64,000 bases of DNA from Termitomyces sp. T153 (GCA_018296165.2 JACKQL020000020.1:558001-622000), one strand, 5' to 3'; positions 44,220-58,221 are shown, counted from the stretch's first letter. The notes: generated by a model not told the origin, from the letters alone. Program-made: numbers and translations.

Positions 44220-46916
44220 CAGTCAAACCTCTCATAACTGATGGCCCTTGTAACCAATAACCCCTTCAATCCAATGGGTTTTCAGCATCCACCAACTTGG
44301 TTTGCAGGGAAATTTGATAACCATCCAATACCCAATATTTGTCATAACCAATAATTTGCCCAGAAAATAAAGAGTTTCATTATAATGAATTGGTTTTCCC
44401 TAAGTATATGATGGAAAGAATCACTGTATTCTTAATTTTAACAGCAAAATGAGAAAAAAAAAGATACAACAATGGATTTCTGGTTTCAAGTCATGTGACT
44501 TTGATAATGATATGTTGGATTCTGCACATGATATTTCCCACAGTTCATTTCTGTAAATCTGCAGTCCCAAGAGGTCACTCTTACACCCTCCCTCTCTGAC
44601 AATGCCAAAGAATCCTCTTGAGATCATCAAAGCAGGCATCTCATGACTCAAATCAGAGATGGAATTATGTAAACAAGATCTTCTTGCATAATTCTGAAGG
44701 AAGGAGGCAATCTCGGATGCTGACGAGATGTGGCTGGACCATGATGGGAACATGGTTGATGAAGAACAGGTTCTAGAGCTCCTTGTAAGGGCTTTTAACT
44801 ATGAGCATGGGCTGGATCAATTAGATTCATAGCAAAAAAGTATTGTTATGTGGCTAAAAGAGCTTGGAGAAGGTTTGAAAACAAAGGTTGATTTGAAAAG
44901 AAAGTGCCATAAGCTTGTACTTACTTACCAGTAAGATTTACCAAGAGCTAAGATCTAACTTGACAGGACTTGAGAACTGCAACCTCAAACCACATGCAGA
45001 GAAGGAGAAGAAGCCTGTTTTCACCAAAAAGGAGAATGCAACATTAAAGCAGAAGATCAAAATCCTGGTTAGGCATTGCAAAAACAAGTCAAGCCAAAGC
45101 AAAACAGCAGCATATTGGAACAAATAGTATCCCAATCTGAAGCTCATGCAACCACAGATATTTTGAATTGAATAAAAATGGAGGATGAGCTTCAGAAGCA
45201 ATATGCTGAGGCTTTGGCAAGAGGACAAACAGGAAATGCAAAGCAAGAAAAGCTAAGTGAGAACCCTGAGGTAAATGAGATGCTTGAGTTGTGGGTTTAC
45301 AAAGCAATGTGTGAGGGAGTTGACCTTTCTGGGGACATACTCAAAGCAAAATGGAACTGCTTTGCTGATCTTGTTAGGGTTCCAACTGATGAGAGAATCA
45401 GTTGCAGTAGTGGGTGGTTGGATTGGTTCAAGAAGCAATGTGGTCTGAGAAGCTTCAAGCATCATGGAGAGGCTGGTTCTGCAAATCCTGAAGATGTTGA
45501 AGCTGGATGCAAACATGTTCAGGAATTGATCACTAAACATGGATTCTGACTGAAGGTTATTTTCAACATGGATGAAACTGGACTCTTTTGGGCATAAGCT
45601 GTCTTTCAAATTATTGATGAGCAGGAACTCATGTTTTATGCAGAATGCCTCCTGATCATGGTCTCACAACAAAACAGATGTCTGGTATCAAAGGAGACAA
45701 GAAACAGTTGACTTTTGCATTCACCATAAATGCCACAGGTACAGAGAAACTCTCACCAATGATCATTGGAAAAGCTGAACATCCATGGGCTTTCCAAAGG
45801 AAGAGTGGAGCTCAACTTGGATTTTACTGGAGAAGCAATGCAAAGGCTTAGATGACAACAGTTCTATATCAGGAGTGGATACATGATTGGGATGCCAACT
45901 TATGGTGCAAGGGACACCATATGCTTTTATTACAGGACAATTTCAGTGCCCATACCCCTCCAGATGATCTCACAAATGTCATTGTCGAAAACTTCAAACC
46001 TAATTTGACAGCACATGTCCAGCCAGCTGATGCAGGCATTATTTATTGCTTCAAAGCTCATTACCATGCTCACTTCATAAATTGTGCTGTTGATTGCTAT
46101 GATTGTGGTATCCCTCCAGCTGAGATTTATGATCTTAACATCCTTGAAGTGTTACAAATGGCAGACACTGCATGGAAGGAAGTTGACACTACTACCATCC
46201 AGAACTGTTGGAACAAGACTGGGATTCTACCTGATGAACTCATCAAACCAAGTGCTGCCAATGGTCCTGCTTCTGCCCCATCTGTCCCTGTTTCATCTCT
46301 TCTCAATGCCAAGCCTGCAGATGCTATGAATGCAGCAAATGTTGAGGTTCAAAAGGCCTTATCTTATCTTGAACAGTGCAGAGTCCTTCAACACAAAAAC
46401 CAGATGGATATTGATGAATACTCAACCCAATCAATGAGAACAAGATGTATGCAGATGAAATTGCTGAGGAGGAGATTGAGAAGGATATTTTCTTGGCAGT
46501 GGTTGAACATCAAAAGGGAGAACAGAACCAAGAAGAGAAGGGTGGTCATGCTGTGGATGACAGTGAAGTGATCAGTGTGGAGCCATCATGTCAGGAAGCA
46601 CTCAATGTAGTTTCAACTATCCTAAGGTATGTATCTGATATGGATTAGCAATACACATGCCAGTTAGAAGGTATTCTTGCGAGTTTTAGGTGCCAAACAC
46701 ACCTTGAGGAATTCCAGTCTCTTCAGCCTACTACTCTTAATGAATATTTCACTAAAGATTCGAATAGTCATTAGCAGTAATGTATATAATGTCTACTTAT
46801 ACTAAAATGAAGCATTAGAAGAGACTCTACAATGACCCTCTTATACCCGATACTCCCTAATAACCGATACTTTTTGGCTTCCACGGAGGGGCCATCGGTT
46901 ATGAGAGGTTCGACTG
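44220..46916. mobile_element. Pogo/Tigger-like DNA transposon, 2.7 kb
   Basis: Terminal inverted repeats CAGTCAAACCTCTCATAACT at the left and, inverted, CAGTCGAACCTCTCATAACC at the right, flanked by TA duplications (44218-44219, 46917-46918). Both ends are matched by the shorter element at 23068-23711. The right end keeps CpGs that the left end has lost. TA target and CAGT-type ends together with the DDE_1 transposase place it in the pogo/Tigger (Tc1/mariner) group. Confidence 0.92.
44930..46650 (+). pseudogene. Pogo-type transposase (CENP-B-like HTH plus DDE_1)
   Basis: An N-terminal DNA-binding part (45178-45549) reads SENPEVNEMLELWVYKAMCE and ISCSSGWLDWFKKQCGLRSF, the CENP-B/Tc5 helix-turn-helix. 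The catalytic part follows: VIFNMDETGLFWA near 45557-45595 (first Asp), KKQLTFAFTINATGTEKLSP, HHMLLLQDNFSAH around 45917-45955 (second Asp) and LTAHVQPADAGIIYCFKAHY near 46003-46060 with the downstream acidic position. A Glu-rich tail ends near 46648. The frame is broken by stops after GLFWA and after SNAKA (TAG at 45849-45851), so the copy is probably inactive, although the catalytic residues remain. Confidence 0.85.
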
Positions 46917-46963
46917 TAGCTATAATGCTTTGTCCTGTCTCACGGAATGAGACAGGCGTATCA

Positions 46964-47580
46964 ACATCATTACACTCTTGTCGAAGCGCTCGAGTGGATG
47001 CCGTGAAATTCTCAAACCAAAGATGTGCTGATCAGAATCACCTGTGTTCTTGGTGCTTCAATTATGATCGGCCTTCTCATCTTCGCTTCTTAACTTCTCG
47101 CCGCCGAGTCAACTGAACCTCAAAATTTCAGATCTTCCTAAGCAGCTGCGACCTGACGCAGTATCTGTCAGATGACTCTTTACAATCTTTTGCGATGGCT
47201 TATAAGTATTCTCCAGACTGCTCGGAGTTACAGGTGTTATAACAGGCACGAGCAGGATGTGTCAGATGCGGGTGTTGATAGCGACCTTGTCGGTGTAACT
47301 TTGACAAATCTATCATTGCTACGGGATCAAAGCCGGCACAAAGCCGACCGCAGGCGCTGAGAGTCTCTTTGCTAACTTACCCACTCGAACCAGTTCATCT
47401 CTTCTTCTTCTCACTGTATGCTGATCAGAGTACGGACATATCTGGCGTGAGCAGCCGTCTCAGGAACCCAATAGTTCCCAGCTACATACCGAATACTGAA
47501 ATAGTACGCGTGAGGGCTGCCTAAGGACTAATTTTCTGGTTTCACTACATTATCAGCACATTCGGAAACATCTACGCAAA
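46964..47580. promoter_or_regulatory. Upstream region of the sulfhydrylase gene
   Basis: Host-type sequence with frequent CpG after the repeat border at 46963. No independent gene is visible. It includes the presumed promoter and possibly a first exon of the next gene. Confidence 0.4.
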
Positions 47581-49632
<2,052 letters not shown>

Positions 49633-49956
49633 GTGGTATACTATACCTGAGTCTGGCGAGTACTATGATGTTAAGCACTGGTCAAAGGAGGCGTGGTGGG
49701 TTAGGGTGGAATAAATAGACTGCAAGCTCCGAAGCTCAATGGTAGTTGAACACTAATATATTGATACAATGTTGCCACACCATCAGGAACATAATAAAAC
49801 ACCAGAAGTCAAAACAAACATTTATCAAGGCTGAAAACTGTAAGCCTCCTGGTAAAACAAGTTCCAGCAACATTAGACCTTTCAAATACACCAGAAGAAA
49901 TACAGAACAGGACAGGACAAGGACTATACTAGACTATACACTCAATCATAGTCCAC
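49633..49956. other. Border from host island to second transposon block
   Basis: Contains the 3' region of the sulfhydrylase gene. CpG frequency falls sharply after about 49735. No gene is seen. Confidence 0.4.
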
Positions 49957-50768
49957 TGTAATGGGAGGGGAAGCATGGGACTGGCAAAAGCACCTGAGTG
50001 GCATCAATTCTGGCAAGATCTAGATCCAATCTAAGATGAATCAGATTGGAATGTTGACTGAAAGGAGGTAAAGGGGGAATGAATGAGAAAGAATGGAATG
50101 GAAGAATATGAAATGAATGGAATGAAGGGAAGGGAAAGGAAGATGAATGGAAGAACCTGAATGGGGAAGAATATGAAATAAATAAAGGAAGATGATTGGA
50201 ATGAATGGAGGGGAAAGGAAGAGGAATGGAAGAACCTGAATGGGAAAGAATAGGAATGGAATGGAAGAATATGAATGGGAGGGAAAAGATGAATGGAAGA
50301 AATACAAAGGAGGAAGAGATAAATGGGGCAAATGGAAGCTAAGAATGCAAAGGAGGAATGATGGCACAAGGAACTAGCCTGTGGCACTGAAACAGGCATA
50401 GAAAAAGGGGAATTAGAATAACAGTTATGAATAAGGAGCTGGAAAGTATGAAACCAAAAGTCACATGTAGGGGGTGGTCTGTGCACTGTAGAAAGAGGTA
50501 TAAATAGCCCAAGTAGAGTAGCAAATAGGCAGGCAATTAATAGGCAAAGGCTTGGTAGTTCCTAGGCAGTGAATCATTTAGGCTGGAGTTTGTTGAAACC
50601 CCTCTACATTCAGAATAGAAATATTTTGGAAGTAAACCTCACCCTCAAACATTTCTCAAGAATCAGTGTGGAATTGGAGTGGACTTCCTAAGTTTTCAAG
50701 AAAGCCTCAGAACTATCAGTATTACTCTAACCAAGTACTACAATATTGTTCAATGTAATCCTGTTACA
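49957..50768 (+). repeat. Putative LTR (TGTAA...TTACA)
   Basis: Bounded by TGTAATGGGAGGGG and AATCCTGTTACA, giving 5-bp inverted termini. A TATAAATAG at about 50499-50507 is suitably placed for an LTR promoter. The start resembles the LTR starts at 58257 and, inverted, 59131 (TGTAATGG). Flanking 5-mers (TCCAC and TAATG) do not match, so it is not a simple solo LTR, or the ends are misplaced. Confidence 0.5.
50040..50440. repeat. Purine-rich tract with imperfect GAATGGAA units
   Basis: The plus strand is almost all A and G with scattered T, built from units such as gaatggaatggaagaatatg and aatggaagaacctgaatggg. The resulting open frames on the opposite strand (Ser/Phe/Pro/His runs) are composition artefacts, not genes. 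It lies inside the putative LTR. Confidence 0.75.
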
Positions 50769-51429
50769 TAATGGACAGTATGCTCCTTATACCTGCTACA
50801 CTCATAAGTAGCTTCTTGCTTCCTTTCTCCCCATGATATGTATCCCTGCCTTGTAGACAATAATTCACAGTGTTGTTTGAATTGTTCTCTCAATGAGAAC
50901 TGTACATCCTTTCATTTAAGTATGTTAAGAAGAGGAATCCTACAGATGACAGAATGGCAGTCCTCAGTCTCCATAAAGACATCTGTATTTCTGCATACCT
51001 ATAGATGACAAGCAAAGTGTAAGTACAATTTTTGGGAAAAAAAAACACTTGATGGAACAATGACAAAGGTACTCAAAAGATACTTGGGAAGTTTTAAAGA
51101 ATACATATTACATCTCTTTCAAGGAAGAGCTTACAAATATGTTATGTGTGTCCAAAGCATTTCTCAAGAAACACTGAAAGAAATGTTTTTTTGTTTCTTA
51201 ACAAAGTTTGTTTGGAACACAATAAATCTCTCTTTTGTAACAGAGTTCTATCTGTTTTTCCAATATTGAAGAAACTCATATTAGAATCCACATAACCTGT
51301 TTCTAACAGGTGTATCTCCTGAACTCGACAAAAAATTTTATGAAGTGAATATTTCTGTGGAAAGCACTATTAGTTGCCAGTAGTGGCTGTTATGTATATT
51401 CCTACTGGTTAAATATTCTCACCTTGGAG
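50769..51429. other. CpG-poor sequence without gene
   Basis: AT-rich transposon-derived sequence. No protein similarity or repeat boundary is visible. Confidence 0.35.
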
Positions 51430-54400
51430 ATTGTTGACAAGCTCAGAGATAAGCAAGGAGTAGTGGTTTTTTGCCATCATCAAAATCAAGACTCAATAGT
51501 CCTGAACTGGACAAAGAGACCCATCCTTCTTCTAGTTGAAGAAAACTGAGGGTTCCATTGAGGACTTGGCAGCCATATCTGGCCAGAGTTGAGATTGTCC
51601 TGCAGAATGGTGTCTTGCTCATTAAGTGCAAGAGGATGTACTTTGCAGCTGGAGGGTTCTACACCAGGTACCACTCTAATCACATGGTCCCATTGCTTGC
51701 ACCCTGGGAGCAAGTAGAACAATGCCTTAGAGAACATATCTTAAAAGTCCTGGAGGGTGATGAGAAATCATGGTTACAGAGAGGCTGTAGCTAAGAGTTT
51801 GCCACAAAAGCCAGAGCCAGCTGTTGGTCTGCTGCTGTGGGCAGGGGGTAGAGTGTTGTAGCATAGATCTTATCACCTAGATTTGTGACCAGCCATTGTA
51901 AATGTCAGGGGACTTCCTGTTCTCCCTCCTGATAGTTTTCCTTTATTCCCCTTTCTTTTCCCTATCTATTGATGCTGCACTGGTTCTCTGTCAATGATTC
52001 AGACAAGTGTTGCCCCTTCCACACTGCCTCTTACCAGACACTCTGATTGTTTCCTTTATTCCAAGCCTGCTGCATGTTGTTGACCTCTCATTCTCTGGCC
52101 ACAAGTAAATCACAGACCTCCACATTGATATGGCATTGATATTTGGCTAACAGATAAGGATTTATGAGACAACATCATGATTGTCATATTGATGATTGTT
52201 CTTTTCAAAGAAGTCATGATCAGTCTAGCATATTGAGGATAGCCATTATCCCCATGCTGGGTTGCTTCTTGCTATTCCTTTGGGTATCTTTTAGAACATT
52301 GGCCATCTACCAGCACTTAGCATTTGGTTTGGCAGCTCCACATGGACCATAGATGATGTTGGTAGTAACAACCTAATAACAAAAATAAGTAACTGAATCA
52401 AGGATTCAAACCAAGACAATACCTGATACAACTGAGGCTGAGCAACTGGATCTGGAATTTGGGCAGAGACAATGGGATCCATATCAAGTGCATCTTTAAT
52501 CCTGTGATGAAGAAACATCTAATTTCAACCCAGGGCCATTGTTTGTGATGCAGCAAGTTGGCCAGATACAGGGACTATCAAGCTTTCCATTGATTGGCCT
52601 TCTTTGCCATATGGAAGTACTCAAGGTTCTTGTGGTCTGTCCAGACTTCAAACAAGTTCAGAATTGGTATGGAATGCTGCCTTTCATTCATCTCCTTCTT
52701 TGATGTGCATGTTGTTATAGCCTCAACAGACATCCAACTTGGCAAAGTAACATGCACCTCCAAGGTTGTTGACAAGTTCAGAGATGAGTGGTAAGGGATA
52801 GTGGTTCTTCACCATCATCACAATTCAAGATTCAATAGTTCTGAACCAGACAAAGAGACCCATCCTTCTTCTTAATGAAAAGAACTGGGGAGGCCATTGG
52901 GGACTTTAGAGGGTTGTATCCAGCTGGAGCTAAGATTATCCTGCAAAAACACATCCAGCTCATTTTGCTCATGGGGTACAAGTGAATAGACTTTGCAGCT
53001 GGAGGGTTCTGTGCCAGGTATCAGTTCAATTGCATGATCCCATTGCTTGTGCTCTGTGAGTGAATCAAATGATGCCTTGGAGAATACATCCTCAAAATTG
53101 TGAATGTGACTAGGAAATGTGCTATGAAAGGGCTTTGACTGGGAATTTGCTGCAAATGTCTAAGCCAGTTATTGAGAAGTTGTCTGACTAGCCTGGATCT
53201 CTGCCACCACAGGAGGAGGGCAGAGTGATGTAGTGTAGATCTGATTACCTACTTCAATGGTCTCATCTAGAGACTTAGAGTCCAGAGCACCAGCAAGATC
53301 CCCTCTATGTTTGTCTTCCTGCTGAGGTTCACACCCAACACCTTGGACATCCTTGTGGAGGGCCTCTCCATGAGGGAATGCCACAGGAGGGGGTGCAGAA
53401 GGTTGAAATTAGCATAAGGAAGATGTCCAGCACAACAGGCATGCATGGCAGCATGCTCATGAACCTTTGCTCTATGCTCAAGGTGTTCAGCACAACAGCA
53501 TGCATGGCAGCATGCTCATGAACCTTTGCTCTATGCTCCTTGTGGGCTTCTGCACAAGTCATGCAACCACAAGGACAGTGACTCATCTTCACCTCACTAT
53601 TAGTCCAGTCAATCTCAGGGTTATGTTCATGTAACAGGTGAACCCTGGAATTATATCTTGCTTCCCCATGCTTCCCCAAACTAGTGATACCAAAAGTGGC
53701 TTGCTCAGAGTGGTTCTGGTGACAAAGAACCAGATCCACCACAGAATGAATAGAGCCAGCTTTATGCAGCATGCTATCAACATTGTACAAGAGGATAGGA
53801 CAAGAGGGGGCAAGTGGTGAGACAATGTTGTTGTACATAGTCTGTGTTAAGGAAGAGGCCCATTGCCCCACTGTCAAGCAGGGCAACCACACTTTAGGTC
53901 TGCTGGGTGTCCATCATCTCAATTTTCACCTGCAGCTTCAGGAGTTGGTGGAAGGAGTGGAAGCAACAATGTATAGATGGGGGAGATGGTGTTCCCATGC
54001 AGGAATCTGGAGGCATGGGCTAGGAAGTGTATTCTCAGCAGAGACTTCAGCAGGGGGGGCTGTATATGTGTGAGGAGGGGCTTATTATTTTGGGCATGGT
54101 ATTAAGGGCAGCAACAGATCTATTTGATTCTACAAACAAGGGAGCAAAATGATTAACACTAGGCAATGGGGGCATATAGGTCATCCATTGCCTACTTTGA
54201 AAAATCCTCTTCCAAACCTATAGGTACCTCATCCAATACATTAGCCATCTCAGTGGAGGGGATGGCTGTAGGCACCTTGGGAGAGGGTGCTCCAGCTGCA
54301 TCCTAGGCTGCCAAGAGTTGGATGAGCAGCTCTTCCTGCTCCAATGCAGACAGATAGTGTACTTCCAGCTTTTAAGGACAGTAACAGGTGACATGGCTAA

Positions 54401-54690
54401 CCTTTCCACAGTGTCAACACAACAGAGGAGTAGAGAATTGCTGATGGCAGGTGTGACATTGATGAGGACTCCTTGGGATATGGAGTGCATGGGGGCTGGT
54501 AGAGGGGCATGGAAGGGAGCAATGTGAGATGAAATGAGAAGGGTTGCACACTTCCAGAACTTACAATGATATCCAACACTTTGTGGGGTTGGTGAATTAC
54601 ATTGGGAATTTTCTGCCCAATATTTCTGCCTACACTGGGCCATTAATGGCCATGATGCAGAATGGATTGCCATTTCACTGGTGACCTATT
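51430..54690 (-). pseudogene. Gypsy family C, inverted and rearranged copy
   Basis: Reading leftward: zinc-knuckle region near 54430-54340 (LCCVDTVERLA in a shifted frame), then protease to linker (53890-53330) with SIHSVVDLVLCHQNHSEQAT, FGITSLGKHGEARYNSRVHL, EHNPEIDWTNSEVKMSHCPC and KVHEHAAMHA; then RT start (53090-52780) and an RNase H piece VWTDHKNLEYFHMAKKANQW near 52640-52590. These are homologous to 61020-63500 on plus. The catalytic RT core is deleted. A second copy of the RT-start segment lies at 51430-51790 (compare 52763-53160). Inactive. Confidence 0.78.
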
Positions 54691-54789
54691 CATCAATGGT
54701 GTTTCAACATGATCAAACAGATCTGTGCCAAAACCCCCATTATTCAGCCAATTTATCCTTGACATCCTATTTGGCTGATCTGTGACACC

Positions 54790-56085
54790 TCAAAGACAGG
54801 TGTAGGAGCTATGTATGGACAAGGCCCAAGCTGGCAGAAATGTTGGCCAGCTGGGTTGATGTCTAAAAAGTTTACTATTGCACAGCACAATTATGCTGTG
54901 CATGAACTAGAGATGCTAGCTATCCTAGAGGCTCTTCTCAAATGGGAGAATAAGCTTCTGGAATATAGGATCTGTGCCATAACAGATAATAAAGCCCTTG
55001 AGTTTTTCAAAACTCAACAGAATCTATCACCCCAGCAATGACAGTGGATGAACTATATGTTGAGATTCAATTTCAACATGACATATGTTAAGAGAGAGCT
55101 CAATAAGGTAGCAGACTGTCTATCCTGCTACTTTGAGAGTGACTCTCCTTGAGATGTACACCACATCTATGACTATGTATGGGCAGATGCACAAATCAAT
55201 CTAGAAGAGAATGATTTTCTCCTAATGCATCTGCAGGAGATGCAAGTGCAACTGGATCAGATATGCACTCTCCACAACAAACTGAGCTGCAGAAGCTGGT
55301 GGGTGCAGGATCATCACAAACTTTGTGATGAAGAAGCACAAGGGCTAGCCAACATGAGCAAATCACTCACCTTCTCCAGCAACTGCATGAAGCTGGAGTG
55401 TCAGAGGACATTGGAGCTGATGACATCAATAACCCTGTAGTGCAGTTGGCACTATTTAAAGTTCTGAACAAACTTGACATTGTTTGTAACCAAAGGGATG
55501 AGGCCCAAACAGACCTCTTCCATTCAGTTTTGGGGAAAGGGAAGTAGGTAGCTTCCTCTCCTCAACTTCCAGAAGCAAAGAAGGCTCACACAGAGCCTTC
55601 TGTGTTTGTCAAGGGATCCTTGACTCAGAGGGCACCACCTGTGCCCTATGATGATGATGTGCTTACTGGTGATGACCAGAGGATGGATGAGCACCCTGAT
55701 ATCAGGGTGTCTTTGCCCATCACTAGACCATTGAGCCCAGTAGCAGCTAAAGCTAGGCCACTGAAACCAGCAGTGGCTAAAGCTGGACCATCAAGGTCCA
55801 CCTCAACAAAGACTGGTACTGTGAAGCCAGCTGTAACTCCAGTAGCAGCAAACAACCTGGTGGTTATCACCACCCTGATTGCTTTTCCTGCAAATGTGCC
55901 ACAGGAATCAGAGGTGGGAATGATTGAGGTCCTTAAATCAAGGACCTATGTTATCTCCAGTTCTCTGTCCCAGGACCCCATTCTAGTAATGCACTGGAAT
56001 CCCTGTGACAAAGAGTTCTTTGTCACCCAAGTGCAAACTGCTCAAGCAGCCACAGGTGTCCCAGTGGCATCTGACTCAGGCAGCA

Positions 56086-56118
<33 letters not shown>

Positions 56119-56119
56119 G

Positions 56120-56214
<95 letters not shown>

Positions 56215-56440
56215 TCCAGATGTCTAAATGACATATTTTGGACAGTGACTTAGACAACAATGCTAATGAGTGTTGTTGCAAGAAGCAACACAATGCTAAT
56301 GCCAAACAGCTGTTAGCTATCAATGCTGAGAAGGCCAAACTGTACCTCAAGCATCTAAATGATACAGTGCCTGGCTGCCTCCCAGATGGCTGGGAGACCA
56401 TGAAAGTTTGTGGGTGTTATGAGTAACAAAACAATTTTAG
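54790..56440 (+). pseudogene. Fragment of a large Gypsy element: RNase H and Asp-rich tail
   Basis: RNase H region at 54790-55130: GLMSKKFTIAQHNYAVHELE, MLAILEALLKWENKLLEYRI, AITDNKALEFFKTQQNLSPQ, MLRFNFNMTYVKRELNKVAD and CLSCYFESDSP. This matches the Gypsy group whose gag is seen as family B, but the two pieces are not contiguous. A downstream frame (55602-56231) is Pro/Lys/Ala-rich and ends in about forty Asp encoded by a GAT microsatellite, then 56240-56420 reads NAKQLLAINAEKAKLYLKHL before a stop. Upstream RT is missing. Confidence 0.7.
56088..56213 (+). repeat. (GAT)n microsatellite
   Basis: 42 triplets of GAT with a single TGT interruption near 56117. In frame with the upstream coding stretch it encodes poly-Asp; in other frames poly-Met or, antisense, poly-Ser. 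Confidence 0.97.
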
Positions 56441-56449
56441 GGGTATTCT

Positions 56450-58030
56450 TCACCCCAACTTCTACTAGTCACCAATGACCAATGCAGTTTTTGTTGGTGA
56501 CAAAGCAGTCTTTGCCTGCTCTACCAAGATGGCAGGGATATCCCATATATTCCTGTGCTATGAATTGTTATATCAGTGGGCTCCACAAGGGATGCCTATG
56601 AATCCAGAGCAGCTATAGTTGCTCCTGAATTTCATTTGAGAGAGCCAAGCTAGAGTTACCATGAGGCAGTGGATACATGCCACTCTCTTAGTTGAGGAGT
56701 TCCACTGGATCTCGTTCTACACTGCTCCAGACCTAAGAGACCACTATGCAGCAGGTAATGGAGTTGACCTCAGCAGAGTTGGAAACATCTCTGCCCAGAG
56801 GGGACTGCCATTGGCAAATGGTCCCCTTGCTATCATGTTTGTTGGCCATGCATGGCCATACAGGACTTACTCAAGTCCCAATTAACTGTCACTTTGACAT
56901 CAATATGTGGGTGCAATACATTCTGCACCATGGCCACCCAGGTTTGCAGAACCTGTACTCAGGTGTGGCCATCAATGCATTATTACATGTAGACTGGCAT
57001 TTGGTCTTTGGATAGGTGCTAGGTCAGGCACTGGCCCTGACTACACCACATGTGCAAATGACCTATATGAGGCTTTTTGCTATGGTAACAGCTTAGCCTT
57101 GTCTCTATTGAGATGCAGTTGACAATTACTGGACTCATATAGGGGAATTTAATCCTTTCACTCCCTACACCCTTACTCTGCATAGGCTGCAAGTGCTGCC
57201 TATGCAAGTCAATAATCTCAGTAAGATGGAGGTGGTATGTCACTTCCTTGCAAAACCACATGCCCCCCACTTGAGTGAATCATGCATATACATATGGTAT
57301 ACACTTCCTCAATCACCACTGGTCCAGGAGCACACTGCACATGGACCTGTTTATAAGGGTTGACAATGAATGCCATTGTTAACTCCAAACCATTGGTGTT
57401 CACCCTGCATTGGAGGGGTACAATGGGTGGCATGCCCCCACCACTGAGAATTGAGAGTGCTTTCAAGTGCTCCTCCAACTCTATAAGAGTAGAGGCCACT
57501 CTCCACTCAGTGCAGTCAAATGGCTGCACCATGGTGAGACTGATACCTTCACACACCTCCTGCACCAACCTGCAGAGGTGGTGAGAGCTGCTCTGGTACA
57601 AGCAGAGGAGCCATTTTCTATGGATCCTCCCATGAGTGCAGCTCCAACTGAGGAGGGGCCTTCTTTGTCAGTGGCCTTGGCCACTACCAACCCTGCAATG
57701 AGCTCTGGTGCATCTTTGCAGAATGCTCCTACAGAGGAGTCCATGGAATTGGACTATGCCAATGACTCTTTGGCACCTATGAATCCTCAACCAGTAATGA
57801 CTCCACAGGTCATCCTCAGCCTCTCAGATGCAGCTGTAGCAGCTAATGTCACTACCCCAACTGCTCCTGAGGCTAGATCAAGTGGTTCCATTGATATGGC
57901 TAATGCTGTATCAGAGTGCTGGGCAGACATTGTAAGCAATGAGGAAGCAGAGGCTTCAAAGATGGATGAACATGCCAGGTGAACTACCATTGGAGTTCAT
58001 CAGTAACATTTGAATAACAACTGCAGGCTC
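56450..58030 (+). pseudogene. Unidentified transposon-associated coding remnant
   Basis: Pieces such as MRQWIHATLLVEEFHWISFY, MWVQYILHHGHPGLQNLYSG, HRLQVLPMQVNNLSKMEV and a longer Ala/Ser/Thr/Pro-rich stretch (57600-57980, ending DIVSNEEAEASKMDEHAR) follow in roughly one direction and precede a polypurine tract and LTR start at 58245-58257. I do not recognise the domain. It may be an extra 3' frame of the Gypsy element to its left. Confidence 0.35.
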
Positions 58031-58221
58031 ACTGAGGGCCCATTTAGCACCTAGCACAGTTGGACAGTGTGCTAGGATAGTACTATGTCCATGTTACTGT
58101 GTAGGATCACTCAATCCTACCACTTTTACAATATAGGGGGTCCATAATCAGACTCTGATGAGACTCTTGAATGGGATGCCATATTCCAACCCCCTTTTTT
58201 TGTTTCTTTTACTTTGATGGT

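Larger units (their letters stand above)
43990..46963 (-). repeat. LTR end of Gypsy family B (right copy), split by the pogo element
   Basis: The outer end reads (plus strand) CCTGTCTC at 46934-46941, GAGACAGG at 46949-46956, then CGTATCA ending at 46963: the reverse complement of the TGATACGCCTGTCTC terminus at 21843. The remainder lies left of the pogo element (44217 down to about 43990), with TGCCTACAGTCTTTGGC and AAGCTTACA motifs shared with the other copies. Confidence 0.6.

Noticed and set aside
21843..46963. Helitron interpretation of the terminal hairpin
   Set aside because: There is no CTRR end, no Rep/helicase coding sequence, and the segment has a TATA box and TG start as in an LTR.
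49640..49735. Resemblance of gatgttaagcact...gggttagggtggaat to the 3' half of 5S rRNA
   Set aside because: The 5' half and box C spacing are absent, and the match is short and scattered.
50031..50486. 151-residue Ser/Phe/Pro/His frame on the minus strand
   Set aside because: It is the complement of the purine-rich tract; all frames there are open because of composition, and no domain is visible.
56042..56401. Poly-Ser frame on the minus strand across the GAT repeat
   Set aside because: A shadow of the microsatellite; the plus-strand Asp frame fits the preceding coding stretch better.
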